Notes under the pieces: generated by a model
Told to the model about the DNA's origin: nothing
What the model saw: the letters and a program-made list of their open reading frames with translations, nothing else
Database searches by the model: none
Shown: one piece after another, positions 56,145 through 64,000 of the stretch
How positions within the stretch are numbered: position 1 is the stretch's first letter
Layout of the letters: every line of letters begins with the position of its first letter
Source of the DNA: Haematospirillum sp. H4485
GTDB taxonomy: Bacteria; Pseudomonadota; Alphaproteobacteria; Rhodospirillales; Rhodospirillaceae
Reading direction: 5' to 3'
DNA length: 64,000 nucleotides
Assembly (NCBI RefSeq): GCF_012102745.1
Contig: NZ_JAAVSY010000011.1
Span: 33,976-97,975 of the forward strand
Program-made: the position numbers and the translations under genes

Positions 56145-56484
56145 GGGTTAATCCTGGTGCGCTCGGATGGCCCCGCCGGGCCGCATACATGGGAATAGCA
56201 AGGAGGCAATGGTCAGGGTCAGCAACCAAAGAAATTTTTATCATGCTCTATGCAATCTGCCCTTGTAGTCAAGGTCGCGCAAGAAATGTGTTGAACCGTG
56301 CGGCCATGTGTAGCCGACAGGTCAACAATGCCGGTCGCAAGGTGGATTGGGTGCTTGTTCTTGGTGATGGTTCGGGTGTACCGCTCGACAGAGCGTGCTT
56401 ATCCTGGATTCGGCGCGGGCAATCCCTGTCACCGTCACTACATATGAATTCAGGGGTATGTTTCCGGAACTGGCAGGAGGAAGA
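56145..56484. other. Intergenic region between the J-domain gene and tRNA-Thr
   Basis: About 340 bp without a supportable gene. Frames are open on both strands but none has RBS or family signs. Promoters for the J-domain gene should be here. Confidence 0.3.
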
Positions 56485-56560
56485 TGGTGCCGCAGAAGGG
56501 ACTTGAACCCCCGACCCACGCATTACGAATGCGTTGCTCTACCAGCTGAGCTACTGCGGC
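56485..56560 (-). tRNA. tRNA-Thr (anticodon CGT)
   Basis: The minus strand folds as a full 76-nt cloverleaf including an encoded CCA: acceptor GCCGCAG with CTGCGGC, D-arm TAGCTCAGCTGGTAGAGCA, anticodon stem ACGCA/TGCGT around loop TTCGTAA (anticodon CGT, Thr), T-arm with GGTTCAAGTCC, then discriminator A and CCA. It reads ACG codons. No terminator is evident. Confidence 0.97.
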
Positions 56561-56716
56561 ATACGCTCCATGCTTCCTGTTTCGGGGCGGATGGGCTATC
56601 CCATACATCCCAGGATGCGGGATTTTGACCCGAAGCATAGCCAAGGCGCGCACAATAGTGCCGCCATTCCGGTTTTGCAAGGGGCTGGTTGTGGAGATTT
56701 TCCGAAAGGACGCGCT

Positions 56717-57262
56717 GTGGCTGCCCGTTATATCATGTTGGACCGCGATGGAACGTTGAATGTTGACGTTCATTACCTGTCCGATCCGGATGATCTTTGT
56801 CTGGAACAGCACGCTGTGGCCGGATTGAAGGCTCTTGCCGGGGCTGGTTTCCGCTTTGTTGTGCTGACCAACCAGTCCGGCATTGCCCGCGGGTTACTTA
56901 CCCCGGCCCTATTGTCCGATATCCATGCCCGTCTTGATGCAATCCTGGCCCCAGATAGTATTGTTATTGATGGGTATTTCTTCTGCCCCCACGGCCCGTT
57001 AGATGGATGTGCGTGCCGGAAGCCCATGCCCGGTTTGGCGCTGGAGGCTTCCCGCACGTTGGGATTTGATCTATCCGTGTCATGGATGATCGGCGACAAG
57101 GCGGCCGATATTGGCCTTGGTCAGGCTGTCGGGGCCGGAACAGTTCTGGTCCGTACCGGCAAGGGAACTGTGACGGAGGCGGAACAATCCTGTCGGCCCG
57201 ACCTGGTGGCAGATCATTTGCTTGACGCAGCCCGCCTGATTCTGGCCCGCGAGTCGTCATGA
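56717..57262 (+). CDS. HAD-IIIA phosphatase, GmhB-like (D,D-heptose bisphosphate phosphatase family)
   Basis: The 181-residue protein has the HAD motifs LDRDGTLN (nucleophile and acid/base aspartates), LTNQSGIARG (motif II) and MIGDKAADI (motif IV), and the zinc loop CPHGPLDGCACRKP characteristic of GmhB. GmhB removes the 7-phosphate from heptose bisphosphate during LPS core synthesis; histidinol phosphatases share this fold. GTG 56717 follows GAAAGGA by 6 nt. It is next to no other heptose genes here. Confidence 0.85.
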   Translation: MAARYIMLDRDGTLNVDVHYLSDPDDLCLEQHAVAGLKALAGAGFRFVVLTNQSGIARGLLTPALLSDIHARLDAILAPDSIVIDGYFFCPHGPLDGCACRKPMPGLALEASRTLGFDLSVSWMIGDKAADIGLGQAVGAGTVLVRTGKGTVTEAEQSCRPDLVADHLLDAARLILARESS

Positions 57263-57275
57263 TCCCCGGGTTGTG

Positions 57276-58268
57276 TCAGGATGCTCCCTCCAGGGCACGG
57301 AGAGTACGGGTGTTGCCGCTTTCCCGGGCCATGTCGAGGGCATCGCGACCGGTGTAGTCTGTCATGCCTGTGTCCACCCCCCTTTGCAGAAGAAGCTCGA
57401 CAACGGGGGCGTTCCCACGGCGTGCTGCCCGCATCAAGGCACTCATCCCCTGGCGATTTTGCAAGTCAGGGTTGGCACCGGCATCAAGCAATTTCTTGGC
57501 AAGGGTCAGGTTGCCCTGATCTGCGGCCCACATCAGGGCTGTGTTGCCAAAGGAGTCGGTCGCATTGATCCGGGCCTTGTGCTTGAGGAGAAGGTCGACC
57601 GCAGCGTCCAGATCCCGACGCGTTGCCAGTACGATCAGGGGCTCTCTGTTGCGGCTCAGGGTATCCGGGCTGGTTCCTCCAAGAAACATCCGCTTCATCT
57701 CGGGCCAGTTTCTGGACACCATGACGCTAATAATTGGTGCTTCCAGTGGCAGGTCTATGTCAGCCACCTGAAGTGGGAGAGCGCTCTCGTTCCGTAAAGA
57801 TCCCGGGAATTCATGCCCTTGTGGCCCCCATGCTCCCGGATCAGGTGGCAGGCCCTGTGGTGGCCAGGAGGGCGTGTAGCCAGAGAGGGGGCGTGTGTCA
57901 TCTGTCCGGCTCTCTTTTTTCAGTTGTTCACGATACTCCCGTTCCTGTTCGACGTATTCCTGATACTCTTTCCGGAGTTCCTGTAATCGCCGTTCTTCCT
58001 TTTCCCGGATCGTTCTTTCAAACATGCTTTCGTTGGTTATGCCGGGGCTGGGAATATGGTTTTCTGTCTCCGGGAGGCCAAGCCGCAGCGTGTTGCTCCC
58101 TGGCTCGGTCGTCCGGAACCAGCGGTCTTGTTCCTGTCGCTCGTGCCATTTTTGAATCGCTTTCTCGCTTGCCGACCGTTCGGCGTGGACAGGCATCTGT
58201 AGCAGGCAGAGCATCAGGGCCGCAGTAAGCGCAACGTGTATTCCGGTCATGACAGGACGACGAAACAT
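57276..58268 (-). CDS. Secreted ankyrin-repeat protein
   Basis: The 330-residue protein has a signal peptide (hydrophobic core HVALTAALMLCLLQM, cleavage near VHA), a charged coiled-coil segment (about 85-125: TIREKEERRLQELRKEYQEY), a Pro/Gly-rich linker, and about four ankyrin repeats (about 185-325) such as FGNTALMWAADQGNLTLAKKLLDAGANPDLQ. It should act as a periplasmic binding scaffold. Partner unknown. ATG 58268 has GGAGAG about 10 nt upstream; the later ATG 58250 is also possible. Confidence 0.85.
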   Translation of the reverse strand: MFRRPVMTGIHVALTAALMLCLLQMPVHAERSASEKAIQKWHERQEQDRWFRTTEPGSNTLRLGLPETENHIPSPGITNESMFERTIREKEERRLQELRKEYQEYVEQEREYREQLKKESRTDDTRPLSGYTPSWPPQGLPPDPGAWGPQGHEFPGSLRNESALPLQVADIDLPLEAPIISVMVSRNWPEMKRMFLGGTSPDTLSRNREPLIVLATRRDLDAAVDLLLKHKARINATDSFGNTALMWAADQGNLTLAKKLLDAGANPDLQNRQGMSALMRAARRGNAPVVELLLQRGVDTGMTDYTGRDALDMARESGNTRTLRALEGAS

Positions 58269-58440
58269 GTTTCGGGTACTCTCCACAGAAGTGGTTCTTG
58301 CAGGCTTCGGGCATGCCTCCTGCACGAGGTTTTGTCAAGGAATGTGGCAATTCCTTGGGGGTTGATGCCGGATACAGGCTGTGCGACACAACACCCTGCG
58401 CTGCTGTGATGATGGCAGCAAGCCGGGGCTGGAGGTGGTT

Positions 58441-59226
58441 GTGAGCGGACCTGATATCCTGTCTGTCCTGTATGGTGGGGTTGCGCATTGTTCGGCCGTG
58501 ATTTCCGGTCATGCCGGCCTTATGGGCGGGTTGTTCATGGCGGGGTTGGGGGGCGGCCTGACCCATTGTATCGGCATGTGCGGGCCTTTTGTCTTGTCGC
58601 AGGTTGCCTCAAGTCTTGAGCGGGTCCCTGCATCACAGATGCGCGAGTGGCACCGTCTGACCGGTGCGGCGCTGTTGCCCTATCATCTGGGGCGGGCGAC
58701 GACCTACACAGCGTTGGGTGCTGCTGGCTCCGGTTTGGCTGGCTACGTGGTCCCGGCTTCTGTTCCGGGTTGGGTATCTGCTGTTCTTCTGATGGTGGCG
58801 GGCTTTTTGTTCCTTGGTCAGGCATTGCCCCGGATGCGTGTATCCTTGATGCCGGCTTCTGCGGGCTCCTTGGTCACAGGGCCTTTGTCCGGTGTTCTGG
58901 ATGATCTGTTTACATCGCCACAAGGGTGGCGGGGCTATGCCTTGGGGGTTGTTCTTGGATTTATGCCATGTGGCTTGCTGTATGCGGCTTTGGCTGCGGC
59001 ATTGTCTACAGCAGATCCTGTGGCAGGTGCTGCCGGCATGTTTCTGTTTGCCATGGGAACGGTTCCGGGTCTTTTTGTGACGGGCTTGGCCGGATATTGC
59101 GCGGGCATGCGCTGGAAGCAGCTTGTACGGATCTGGGCTCCTGTATTGATGATCCTGAATGCTGTTGTACTGTTCTGGCTGGCCTTTCGTGCTCTTTCCG
59201 GCGAGGGTATTCAGCTTCCTTTGTAA
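58441..59226 (+). CDS. Sulfite exporter TauE/SafE-like membrane protein
   Basis: The protein (about 261 residues) has six to seven membrane helices and the motif GGLTHCIGMCGPFVLS near residue 36, plus GFMPCGLLYAALAAAL in the second half. These Cys-containing helix motifs mark a subgroup of the TauE/SafE family associated with cytochrome oxidase or metal handling (CcoI/ScoI neighbourhoods), not classic sulfite export. GTG 58441 follows GGAGG by 5 nt. The downstream neighbour is an SCO gene, consistent with copper/oxidase assembly. Confidence 0.8.
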   Translation: MSGPDILSVLYGGVAHCSAVISGHAGLMGGLFMAGLGGGLTHCIGMCGPFVLSQVASSLERVPASQMREWHRLTGAALLPYHLGRATTYTALGAAGSGLAGYVVPASVPGWVSAVLLMVAGFLFLGQALPRMRVSLMPASAGSLVTGPLSGVLDDLFTSPQGWRGYALGVVLGFMPCGLLYAALAAALSTADPVAGAAGMFLFAMGTVPGLFVTGLAGYCAGMRWKQLVRIWAPVLMILNAVVLFWLAFRALSGEGIQLPL

Positions 59227-59257
59227 GGTTGGTATTGTGTGTTGTGGGAAGTGGGCG

Positions 59258-59848
59258 ATGCGTATGTTAAAGGGTGTTCGTTATACGGCTGTTGTCCTGA
59301 TTGCTGTTGTATTGGCTTTGGTCGGCAGATTTGCGCTTTTACAGCCAGAGACTTCTCCACCATCCCCCGGCGGGCCTTTTACCTTGGTTGACGGACAGGG
59401 GAAGGCTGTAACGGATCAGGATTTCCGGGGCCGGTGGATGCTGGTGTATTTCGGCTATACCTATTGTCCTGATGTATGCCCGACAGGACTGCAGACTATA
59501 AGCCAGGCGTTGCGGCTTTTGCCGTCTGCAAAGGCTGAAAAGGTCCAGCCCCTGTTTATCAGCGTTGATCCACAGCGCGACACGCCCGAGGCGGTGGGGG
59601 CCTATGTTCAGGCATTCGATCCGTCCATGATTGGGCTGACAGGAACGGAAGAGCAGGTTGCTGCTGCTGCCAAAGCCTATCGGGTTTATTATCGGAAGGC
59701 CCCGGAATCCGGTCGGGCTGCGGATGATTATCTGGTTGATCACTCGGCCATGACCTGGCTTATGGGGCCGGATGGGCGCTATGTGACGTGGTTCGCGCAT
59801 GGCCTGTCGGCAGAGGAGATGGCAGCCGGCCTTGCCCGTCTTCTCTGA
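59258..59848 (+). CDS. SCO1/SenC family copper chaperone
   Basis: The 196-residue protein has one N-terminal membrane helix (YTAVVLIAVVLALVG) and a thioredoxin-like domain with the copper-binding CPDVCP and the distal histidine in VDHSAMTWL; FISVDPQRDTP is also typical. SCO proteins deliver copper to the CuA site of cytochrome oxidase. It lies 31 bp after the TauE-like gene. ATG 59258 places the helix at the N-terminus. Confidence 0.93.
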   Translation: MRMLKGVRYTAVVLIAVVLALVGRFALLQPETSPPSPGGPFTLVDGQGKAVTDQDFRGRWMLVYFGYTYCPDVCPTGLQTISQALRLLPSAKAEKVQPLFISVDPQRDTPEAVGAYVQAFDPSMIGLTGTEEQVAAAAKAYRVYYRKAPESGRAADDYLVDHSAMTWLMGPDGRYVTWFAHGLSAEEMAAGLARLL

Positions 59849-60215
59849 CAGGACAAGGCATGCCCTGTGATGTGTCTGTACGGACGAGAGGCCTATAATC
59901 CCGGTTCCCGCCCTTCTTTCCCTCCGGGCGGGTGTCTGTTGTTGTGGGACGGGCCTTGCTGAACCGGCCATGCCAGGCTGAATGTGCTGCATACAGCCAT
60001 TTTTTTGTTTTACCCTCTTGTTCCGGTGCTTTTGTATGCTTGCATCCGGGGTCCAAGTGGCCAACATTGGGTGGTCCACGCAGTTTTACCGGGCGGCCTG
60101 CGGGTCAGGCGTTGTGTCCGGGATTGTACTGCAGGATCGTGTCCCGCCTGAATTTGGGTTCCATTTATTCAGGGACGGGGCAGGGTTGCCGGCTTCGACA
60201 GAGGGTGTTTGCAAC
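59849..60215. other. Intergenic region between SCO and phaZ genes
   Basis: The 367-bp gap contains the terminator-like hairpin at 59907-59945. The remainder, including the region just before phaZ, has no recognised sites. An in-frame extension of phaZ to 59982 lacks homology to the enzyme family. Confidence 0.4.
59907..59945 (+). terminator. Probable terminator after the SCO gene
   Basis: CCCGCCC (59907-59913) and GGGCGGG (59926-59932) form a 7-bp GC stem with a 12-nt loop, followed by TGTCTGTTGTTG. The U tract is interrupted. Confidence 0.5.
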
Positions 60216-61469
60216 ATGCCACTCTACCAGATTCATGAAATGCAGCATGCCGCCCTGGCTCCGATGCGTATGGTGGCGCAAGCCGTGCATGTGCTGTTCT
60301 CCAACCCTCTCTTGCCCTTTTCCTATACCCATGCTGCAAAATCCCTGGTCGCCGGGGCGGATCTTTTTGAACGGATGACCCGCCAGTACCTGAAGCCGGA
60401 ATTTGGCCTGCTGACAACGCATACCGACTGTGCCGGCACGGTGGCTGTGCACGAGGAAGTCGTCATGCGGCTGCCGTTCTGCGACTTGCTGCATTTTGCC
60501 CGCGACTGTGCACGGAAGGACGATCCCAAGGTCCTGATTATCGCGCCGATGTCCGGTCACTATGCCACCTTGCTGCGTGGCACGGTGGAAGCCATGCTGC
60601 CTGATCACGATATTTACATCACGGACTGGATCAATGCCCGTGATATCCCCTTGTCCGAGGGACCGTTCACCTTAAGTGACTATGTCAGTTATCTGCGTCG
60701 CTTTCTGGCCTATCTTGGGCCCGGGGTTCATACCATGGGAGTTTGTCAGCCCAGTGTACCCATGCTGGCAGCTGTGTCGTTGATGGCCGAGGATAATGAT
60801 CCCAACCGTCCGCTATCGATGGTAATGATGGGTGGCCCTATCGATACACGCTGCAACCCGACAGAAGTGAACACGTTTGCATTAACCCGCGAGATCAGTT
60901 GGTTCGAGACAAAGGTTGTTCATGCCGTTCCTGCTGGTTATCCCGGCCGGGGCCGCTTGGTGTATCCGGGCTTCCTCCAGCTTTCGGGCTTTTTGTCCAT
61001 GAATCTGGAGCGTCACGCGGACGCCCATGCGACCTATTTTGGTCACTTGATCCGTGGTGACGGGGATTCTGCGGAAAAGCATCGCGAGTTTTATGATGAA
61101 TACCTGTCCGTTATGGATCTGCCGGCAGAGTTTTATCTGGAGACTATCCGCGAGGTTTTCCAGAAGCATTCCTTGCCACAGGGGCAGATGATCATTGCCG
61201 GACGTCCGGTCCGGCCCGAGGCGATTACCGATGTGGCGCTGATGACTGTTGAGGGCGAGAAGGACGACATCACCGGCGCCGGCCAGACCAAGGCCGCCCA
61301 CGATCTGTGCTGTAATGTTCCGGAACGCTTGCACCTTCATCATTATGCTCTCAAAGTGGGGCATTATGGTATTTTCAACGGGCGCCGCTGGCGCGAGGAA
61401 ATTTTGCCCCATGTCCGAGAGTTCTTCCGTTTCGCAGAGAAAGAGCAGACACATCGCCGTGTCCTGTGA
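60216..61469 (+). CDS. phaZ: Intracellular polyhydroxybutyrate depolymerase
   Basis: The 417-residue protein matches the PhaZ1-type intracellular depolymerases: start [33 protein letters not shown], the lipase-like box GVCQPS with Cys177 as nucleophile, the acid in [10 protein letters not shown] (Asp350) and histidine in [12 protein letters not shown] (His383). It mobilises PHB granules to 3-hydroxybutyrate oligomers. Hbd elsewhere in the window fits PHB metabolism, but no phaC or phasin is seen here. ATG 60216 begins the family's N-terminus. Confidence 0.93.
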   Translation: MPLYQIHEMQHAALAPMRMVAQAVHVLFSNPLLPFSYTHAAKSLVAGADLFERMTRQYLKPEFGLLTTHTDCAGTVAVHEEVVMRLPFCDLLHFARDCARKDDPKVLIIAPMSGHYATLLRGTVEAMLPDHDIYITDWINARDIPLSEGPFTLSDYVSYLRRFLAYLGPGVHTMGVCQPSVPMLAAVSLMAEDNDPNRPLSMVMMGGPIDTRCNPTEVNTFALTREISWFETKVVHAVPAGYPGRGRLVYPGFLQLSGFLSMNLERHADAHATYFGHLIRGDGDSAEKHREFYDEYLSVMDLPAEFYLETIREVFQKHSLPQGQMIIAGRPVRPEAITDVALMTVEGEKDDITGAGQTKAAHDLCCNVPERLHLHHYALKVGHYGIFNGRRWREEILPHVREFFRFAEKEQTHRRVL

Positions 61470-61941
61470 TGCGGTATCCCCTGTTGTTGGGTCCGAGCCA
61501 TTCTGGAAGAGCAAGTCACTGGAGGAGATGACCCGCGAAGAGTGGGAATCCCTGTGTGACGGTTGCGGTAAATGTTGCCTGCACAAGCTGCAGGATGAGG
61601 ATGATGCTGACGGAACGCCAGGGGCTATTCATAACACCAACGTGGCGTGCCACCTTCTGGATCCGGGTTCGTGCCGGTGTTCAAACTACGAGCGACGCTT
61701 TGACTTTGTGCCGGATTGCGTTCAGCTGTTTCCCCAGTTCATCAGCCGTCATACCTGGTTGCCACGCTCCTGTGCCTATCGCCTGATACACGAAGGGAAG
61801 GATCTCTCCTGGTGGCATCCGCTGGTATCGGGGGATCCCAACAGCGTGCACGAAGCCGGCGTCAGCGTTCGGGGTCGTGTGGTGTCGGAGCGGCGGGCGG
61901 GTCCCTTGGAGCATCATATCGTTGACTGGCCGGATCTGTAG
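61411..61941 (+). CDS. ycgN: YcgN/UPF0260 cysteine-cluster protein
   Basis: The protein (about 176 residues) has the YcgN core: [28 protein letters not shown] and the later [30 protein letters not shown] and WWHPL segments. The cysteines suggest a metal or Fe-S site; the role is unknown. ATG 61411 has GAGGAA about 10 nt upstream and overlaps phaZ by 59 nt; the family normally starts near EPFWKSKS, so the first about 28 residues are uncertain. Confidence 0.9.
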   Translation: MSESSSVSQRKSRHIAVSCDAVSPVVGSEPFWKSKSLEEMTREEWESLCDGCGKCCLHKLQDEDDADGTPGAIHNTNVACHLLDPGSCRCSNYERRFDFVPDCVQLFPQFISRHTWLPRSCAYRLIHEGKDLSWWHPLVSGDPNSVHEAGVSVRGRVVSERRAGPLEHHIVDWPDL

Positions 61942-61944
61942 GGC

Positions 61945-62700
61945 ATGGGGCATGTGTCTCTGAAGGGGCGTGCTTCGGCCCTGCAATGTCCGGAGGCTTT
62001 TGTTGAGGTGGACGGAGACAGGCTGGCCGTTCGCTTCCGCCCTTTGGTTCGGGCGGTCAATCTGACCCTGCGTCTAGAGCAGGATCATTCCACTGTTGTG
62101 GTAACACATCCCCCGCAGATCTCCCGTCGCCAGCTTATGGGCTTTGTTTCGGATCATGTGGGCTGGATCCGGCAGAGATTGCGCTGTGTTTCCCCCTCTA
62201 TCCCCTTTACGGATGGGCAGGTAATCCCGGTGCTGGGAATTCCCCGGACCCTGTGTATACGCCCTGAAGGACGGCGGAGTGTTATTCTGGAGGAAGGACG
62301 GATTATTGTGACTGGCCCTGTTGTATCGCCCGCCAACCGCCTTCGGGACTGGTTGCGCCAGTATGCCCTTCGGGAGGTTCGGTCACGTGCCTGTGTCATG
62401 GCCGAGCGTGTGGGCCAGCGTGTCCGGTCAGTTACGGTGCGTGATACCCGTACGCGCTGGGGGAGTTGCTCGGTTACGGGGGATCTGTCTTTTTCATGGC
62501 GCCTGATCCTGGCACCAGAAAAGGTGCTGACCTACGTTGTTGCGCACGAGGTTGCGCATCTGGTGGAAATGAATCATTCCCGGCAGTTCTGGTTCGTGGT
62601 TGATAGCCTGGTCGGCTCCTGCCGTGACGAACGTGACTGGCTGCGCCGCAACGGCTCCAGCCTTCTCAGGTATGGACCGTCCCATAGTGGCCCTGTCTGA
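61945..62700 (+). CDS. YgjP-like metal-dependent hydrolase (M48/SprT-like fold)
   Basis: The 251-residue protein has the DUF45 core: VTVRDTRTRWGSCSVTGDLSFSWRLILAP, then the zinc motif HEVAHLVEMNHSRQFW (HExxH and the third ligand). Members are probable zinc metallopeptidases; YgjP family function is unclear. It begins 3 bp after ycgN in the same direction. Confidence 0.85.
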   Translation: MGHVSLKGRASALQCPEAFVEVDGDRLAVRFRPLVRAVNLTLRLEQDHSTVVVTHPPQISRRQLMGFVSDHVGWIRQRLRCVSPSIPFTDGQVIPVLGIPRTLCIRPEGRRSVILEEGRIIVTGPVVSPANRLRDWLRQYALREVRSRACVMAERVGQRVRSVTVRDTRTRWGSCSVTGDLSFSWRLILAPEKVLTYVVAHEVAHLVEMNHSRQFWFVVDSLVGSCRDERDWLRRNGSSLLRYGPSHSGPV

Positions 62701-62774
62701 TTGAGTGTGTGTATTGGTGCTGGAGAGATACCCCAGATTCTGTTGATTATTTCTGTCCTATGGCCCCGGATATA

Positions 62775-63536
62775 CTAGAAGAGTCTGGGGTTGAGCCAGC
62801 TTTGAACTCCGTCCAGAAAGAACACATCGCCAAACTCGGTTCTGACTGTAGAGGACGCCCGATAGGCGCGCGTACAAAACCAGCCTTCGTTGATTAATGT
62901 CCGGTAGATCGTGTCTTCAATGTTATGACCGTGCGTACCGATGTGGATGCGTCGAACCCTGGAATTCAGCAATGACACAGACCCGGTAATGATTTCGGCT
63001 TCCACGCCTTGTACGTCCATATCCAGGAGGTCGATAGTACCCACACCGTCTACGGCTTCTTCCAAGGTAATGGCCGTCATTTGAACCTCTTTTCCCTCTG
63101 GCCAGTTCCCGAATCTTGATCCAGAAGGTATGATAGATTGTCCATACCACTCTTGGGGGTGGCCAATCACGAATGATACCTTTCCTCCTGTTCCATTTAC
63201 GGGAGATTCAATCAGTCGATGAGAAGTAGGGTCAAGACCGTTATCAGAGAAATGGAGTTTCATCCATTCAAAGTGTGTTGGTTCTGCCTCGACAGTGACC
63301 AGTTTCACCTTGAGATCAGGTCTTCTTGTTCGCGCTGCGCATGCTGCTGCGACGGACCACTTTCCGAAACCGGCACCTAGTTCTACAACGACCAACTCAT
63401 CGATTGCATCCTCAACGGCTTCGAGCACATCAATCCACTCGAAATAATCCTCATCAATACTAGGAAATCCACCATGAAATAAGACCTGACCAGTTTTTTG
63501 TTTGTATGAATGGTCCTTAAAATATCTGCGCATCAT
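62775..63536 (-). CDS. FkbM-family methyltransferase
   Basis: The 253-residue protein has the SAM motif VVVELGAGFGKWSVAAA and the FkbM block IDLLDMDVQGVEAEIITG. FkbM enzymes O-methylate sugars or polyketides, often in surface polysaccharide synthesis. The codon use is more AT-rich than in neighbouring genes. The gene faces away from AT-rich DNA and a recombinase end, which suggests it arrived by transfer. Two adjacent start methionines are possible. Confidence 0.85.
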   Translation of the reverse strand: MMRRYFKDHSYKQKTGQVLFHGGFPSIDEDYFEWIDVLEAVEDAIDELVVVELGAGFGKWSVAAACAARTRRPDLKVKLVTVEAEPTHFEWMKLHFSDNGLDPTSHRLIESPVNGTGGKVSFVIGHPQEWYGQSIIPSGSRFGNWPEGKEVQMTAITLEEAVDGVGTIDLLDMDVQGVEAEIITGSVSLLNSRVRRIHIGTHGHNIEDTIYRTLINEGWFCTRAYRASSTVRTEFGDVFFLDGVQSWLNPRLF

Positions 63537-63911
63537 ACTCCCGGAAAAAAATCGATAATAGTTTATGTCAACGAGACCAGACCACGTTTTGTAATGTCTG
63601 AATATAGGGTGATGTGTAGCTATTGTAGATATATTATAATTTTTGATTTCATATTCACATAATTCGTCTGTATCAATGGTATTATTAACCTTTATATGTG
63701 AGAATTTACTTCATTTACACTTAATTCATTTATTTATAATCGTCAATCTTAAACATGTGCTTATCTATACGTTTAATAATACTAATATTTATGAATAAAT
63801 TTTGTTGTAATTGATGTTTTTAGACGACATGTATGCTCTTTGGTCAAAAGAGTACAAGCTAAGGAAGGTTGGCTGTGAGCTTGATCGCTAAATGGCTTTG
63901 AATTTTGATTG
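63537..63911. other. AT-rich non-coding segment next to the FkbM gene
   Basis: This 375-bp stretch is far more AT-rich than the rest of the window, by eye well under 35 percent GC in its centre. No gene is supported. It holds a small hairpin (CTCTTT 63836-63841 with AAAGAG 63847-63852). The upstream signals of the FkbM gene should be here. Likely flank of a mobile or acquired segment. Confidence 0.5.
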
Positions 63912-64000
63912 CTATTTGGCGTGCTCGGTGCGTGTGAGGGTGCGGTACACGGTTGGCCTGGAGACGGAGAACAGCTCGGCCAGATCGCTGATGCTGTAGT
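63912..64000 (-). CDS. Serine recombinase/resolvase, C-terminal end (partial, continues beyond window)
   Basis: The last 29 codons on the minus strand read YSISDLAELFSVSRPTVYRT and then LTRTEHAK before a stop. This is the C-terminal helix-turn-helix of Hin/Tn3-type invertases and resolvases, which binds the recombination half-site. The catalytic domain is outside the window, so activity cannot be judged. Base composition is GC-rich, unlike the adjoining AT-rich segment. Confidence 0.8.
   Translation of the reverse strand, partial: YSISDLAELFSVSRPTVYRTLTRTEHAK

Overview
The window looks like a contiguous piece of chromosome from an alphaproteobacterium, most likely Rhodospirillales. The evidence is the gene neighbourhoods and families: DUF3576-leuS-lptE-holA, dapF-mtaB-ftsY, gpmI-envC-ctpA-yibQ-rppH, a response regulator beside a TIGR02302/DUF4175 protein, cob(I)alamin adenosyltransferase-etfB-etfA, and two Rhodospirillaceae-type porins. 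Coding density is high and base composition is fairly even (GC-rich) until about 63.5 kb, where it drops sharply. The species cannot be named from sequence alone. The genes imply a Gram-negative cell with LPS, periplasm and Lol lipoprotein sorting, polyhydroxybutyrate turnover (phaZ, hbd), haem-binding bacterioferritin, SCO-type copper delivery and LuxR-type signal receptors.

Layout. 0-5.1 kb: grpE tail, yggS, a thiE-like gene and two tandem porins, each porin with its own promoter candidate and terminator. 5.1-14.7 kb: DUF3576 lipoprotein, leuS, lptE, holA, then fdxA, carD and dapF-mtaB-ftsY. 14.7-20.8 kb (minus): methyltransferase, LMW phosphatase, an unknown membrane protein, L-lactate dehydrogenase, PAP2 phosphatase, GT39 glycosyltransferase and an XRE regulator. 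20.8-23.2 kb: regulatory pocket with a small unknown gene, two convergent LuxR solos and two strong inverted repeats. 23.2-26.7 kb: hbd, etfA, etfB and cob(I)alamin adenosyltransferase. 26.8-31.5 kb: lptG, a second GT39-PAP2 pair and a lipoprotein with an S1C protease fold whose catalytic serine is alanine.

31.6-45.8 kb: hisE, hinT, an unknown gene, ribA with a degenerate RibB-like half, a response regulator, a TIGR02302 protein, the envelope cluster gpmI-envC-ctpA-yibQ-rppH, and bfr-bfd. 46-55 kb: lolA, a fumarylacetoacetase-family enzyme, a UbiH-type hydroxylase, ftsK and a Lon-like protease. 55-62.7 kb: pterin dehydratase, a J-domain protein, tRNA-Thr(CGT), a GmhB-type phosphatase, a periplasmic ankyrin protein, a TauE/SafE-like protein, SCO, phaZ, ycgN and a YgjP-type metalloprotease. 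62.8-64 kb: an FkbM methyltransferase, about 370 bp of very AT-rich DNA and the C-terminal end of a serine recombinase. This looks like the edge of a transferred or mobile segment.

Most of the window is core housekeeping and cell-envelope biology. I did not find a complete new defence system, CRISPR array, prophage or biosynthetic cluster. The best leads are the predicted inactive protease, the duplicated GT39-PAP2 modules, the LuxR solos with their palindromes, an unassigned palindrome beside the bacterioferritin genes, and the recombinase-associated right edge.
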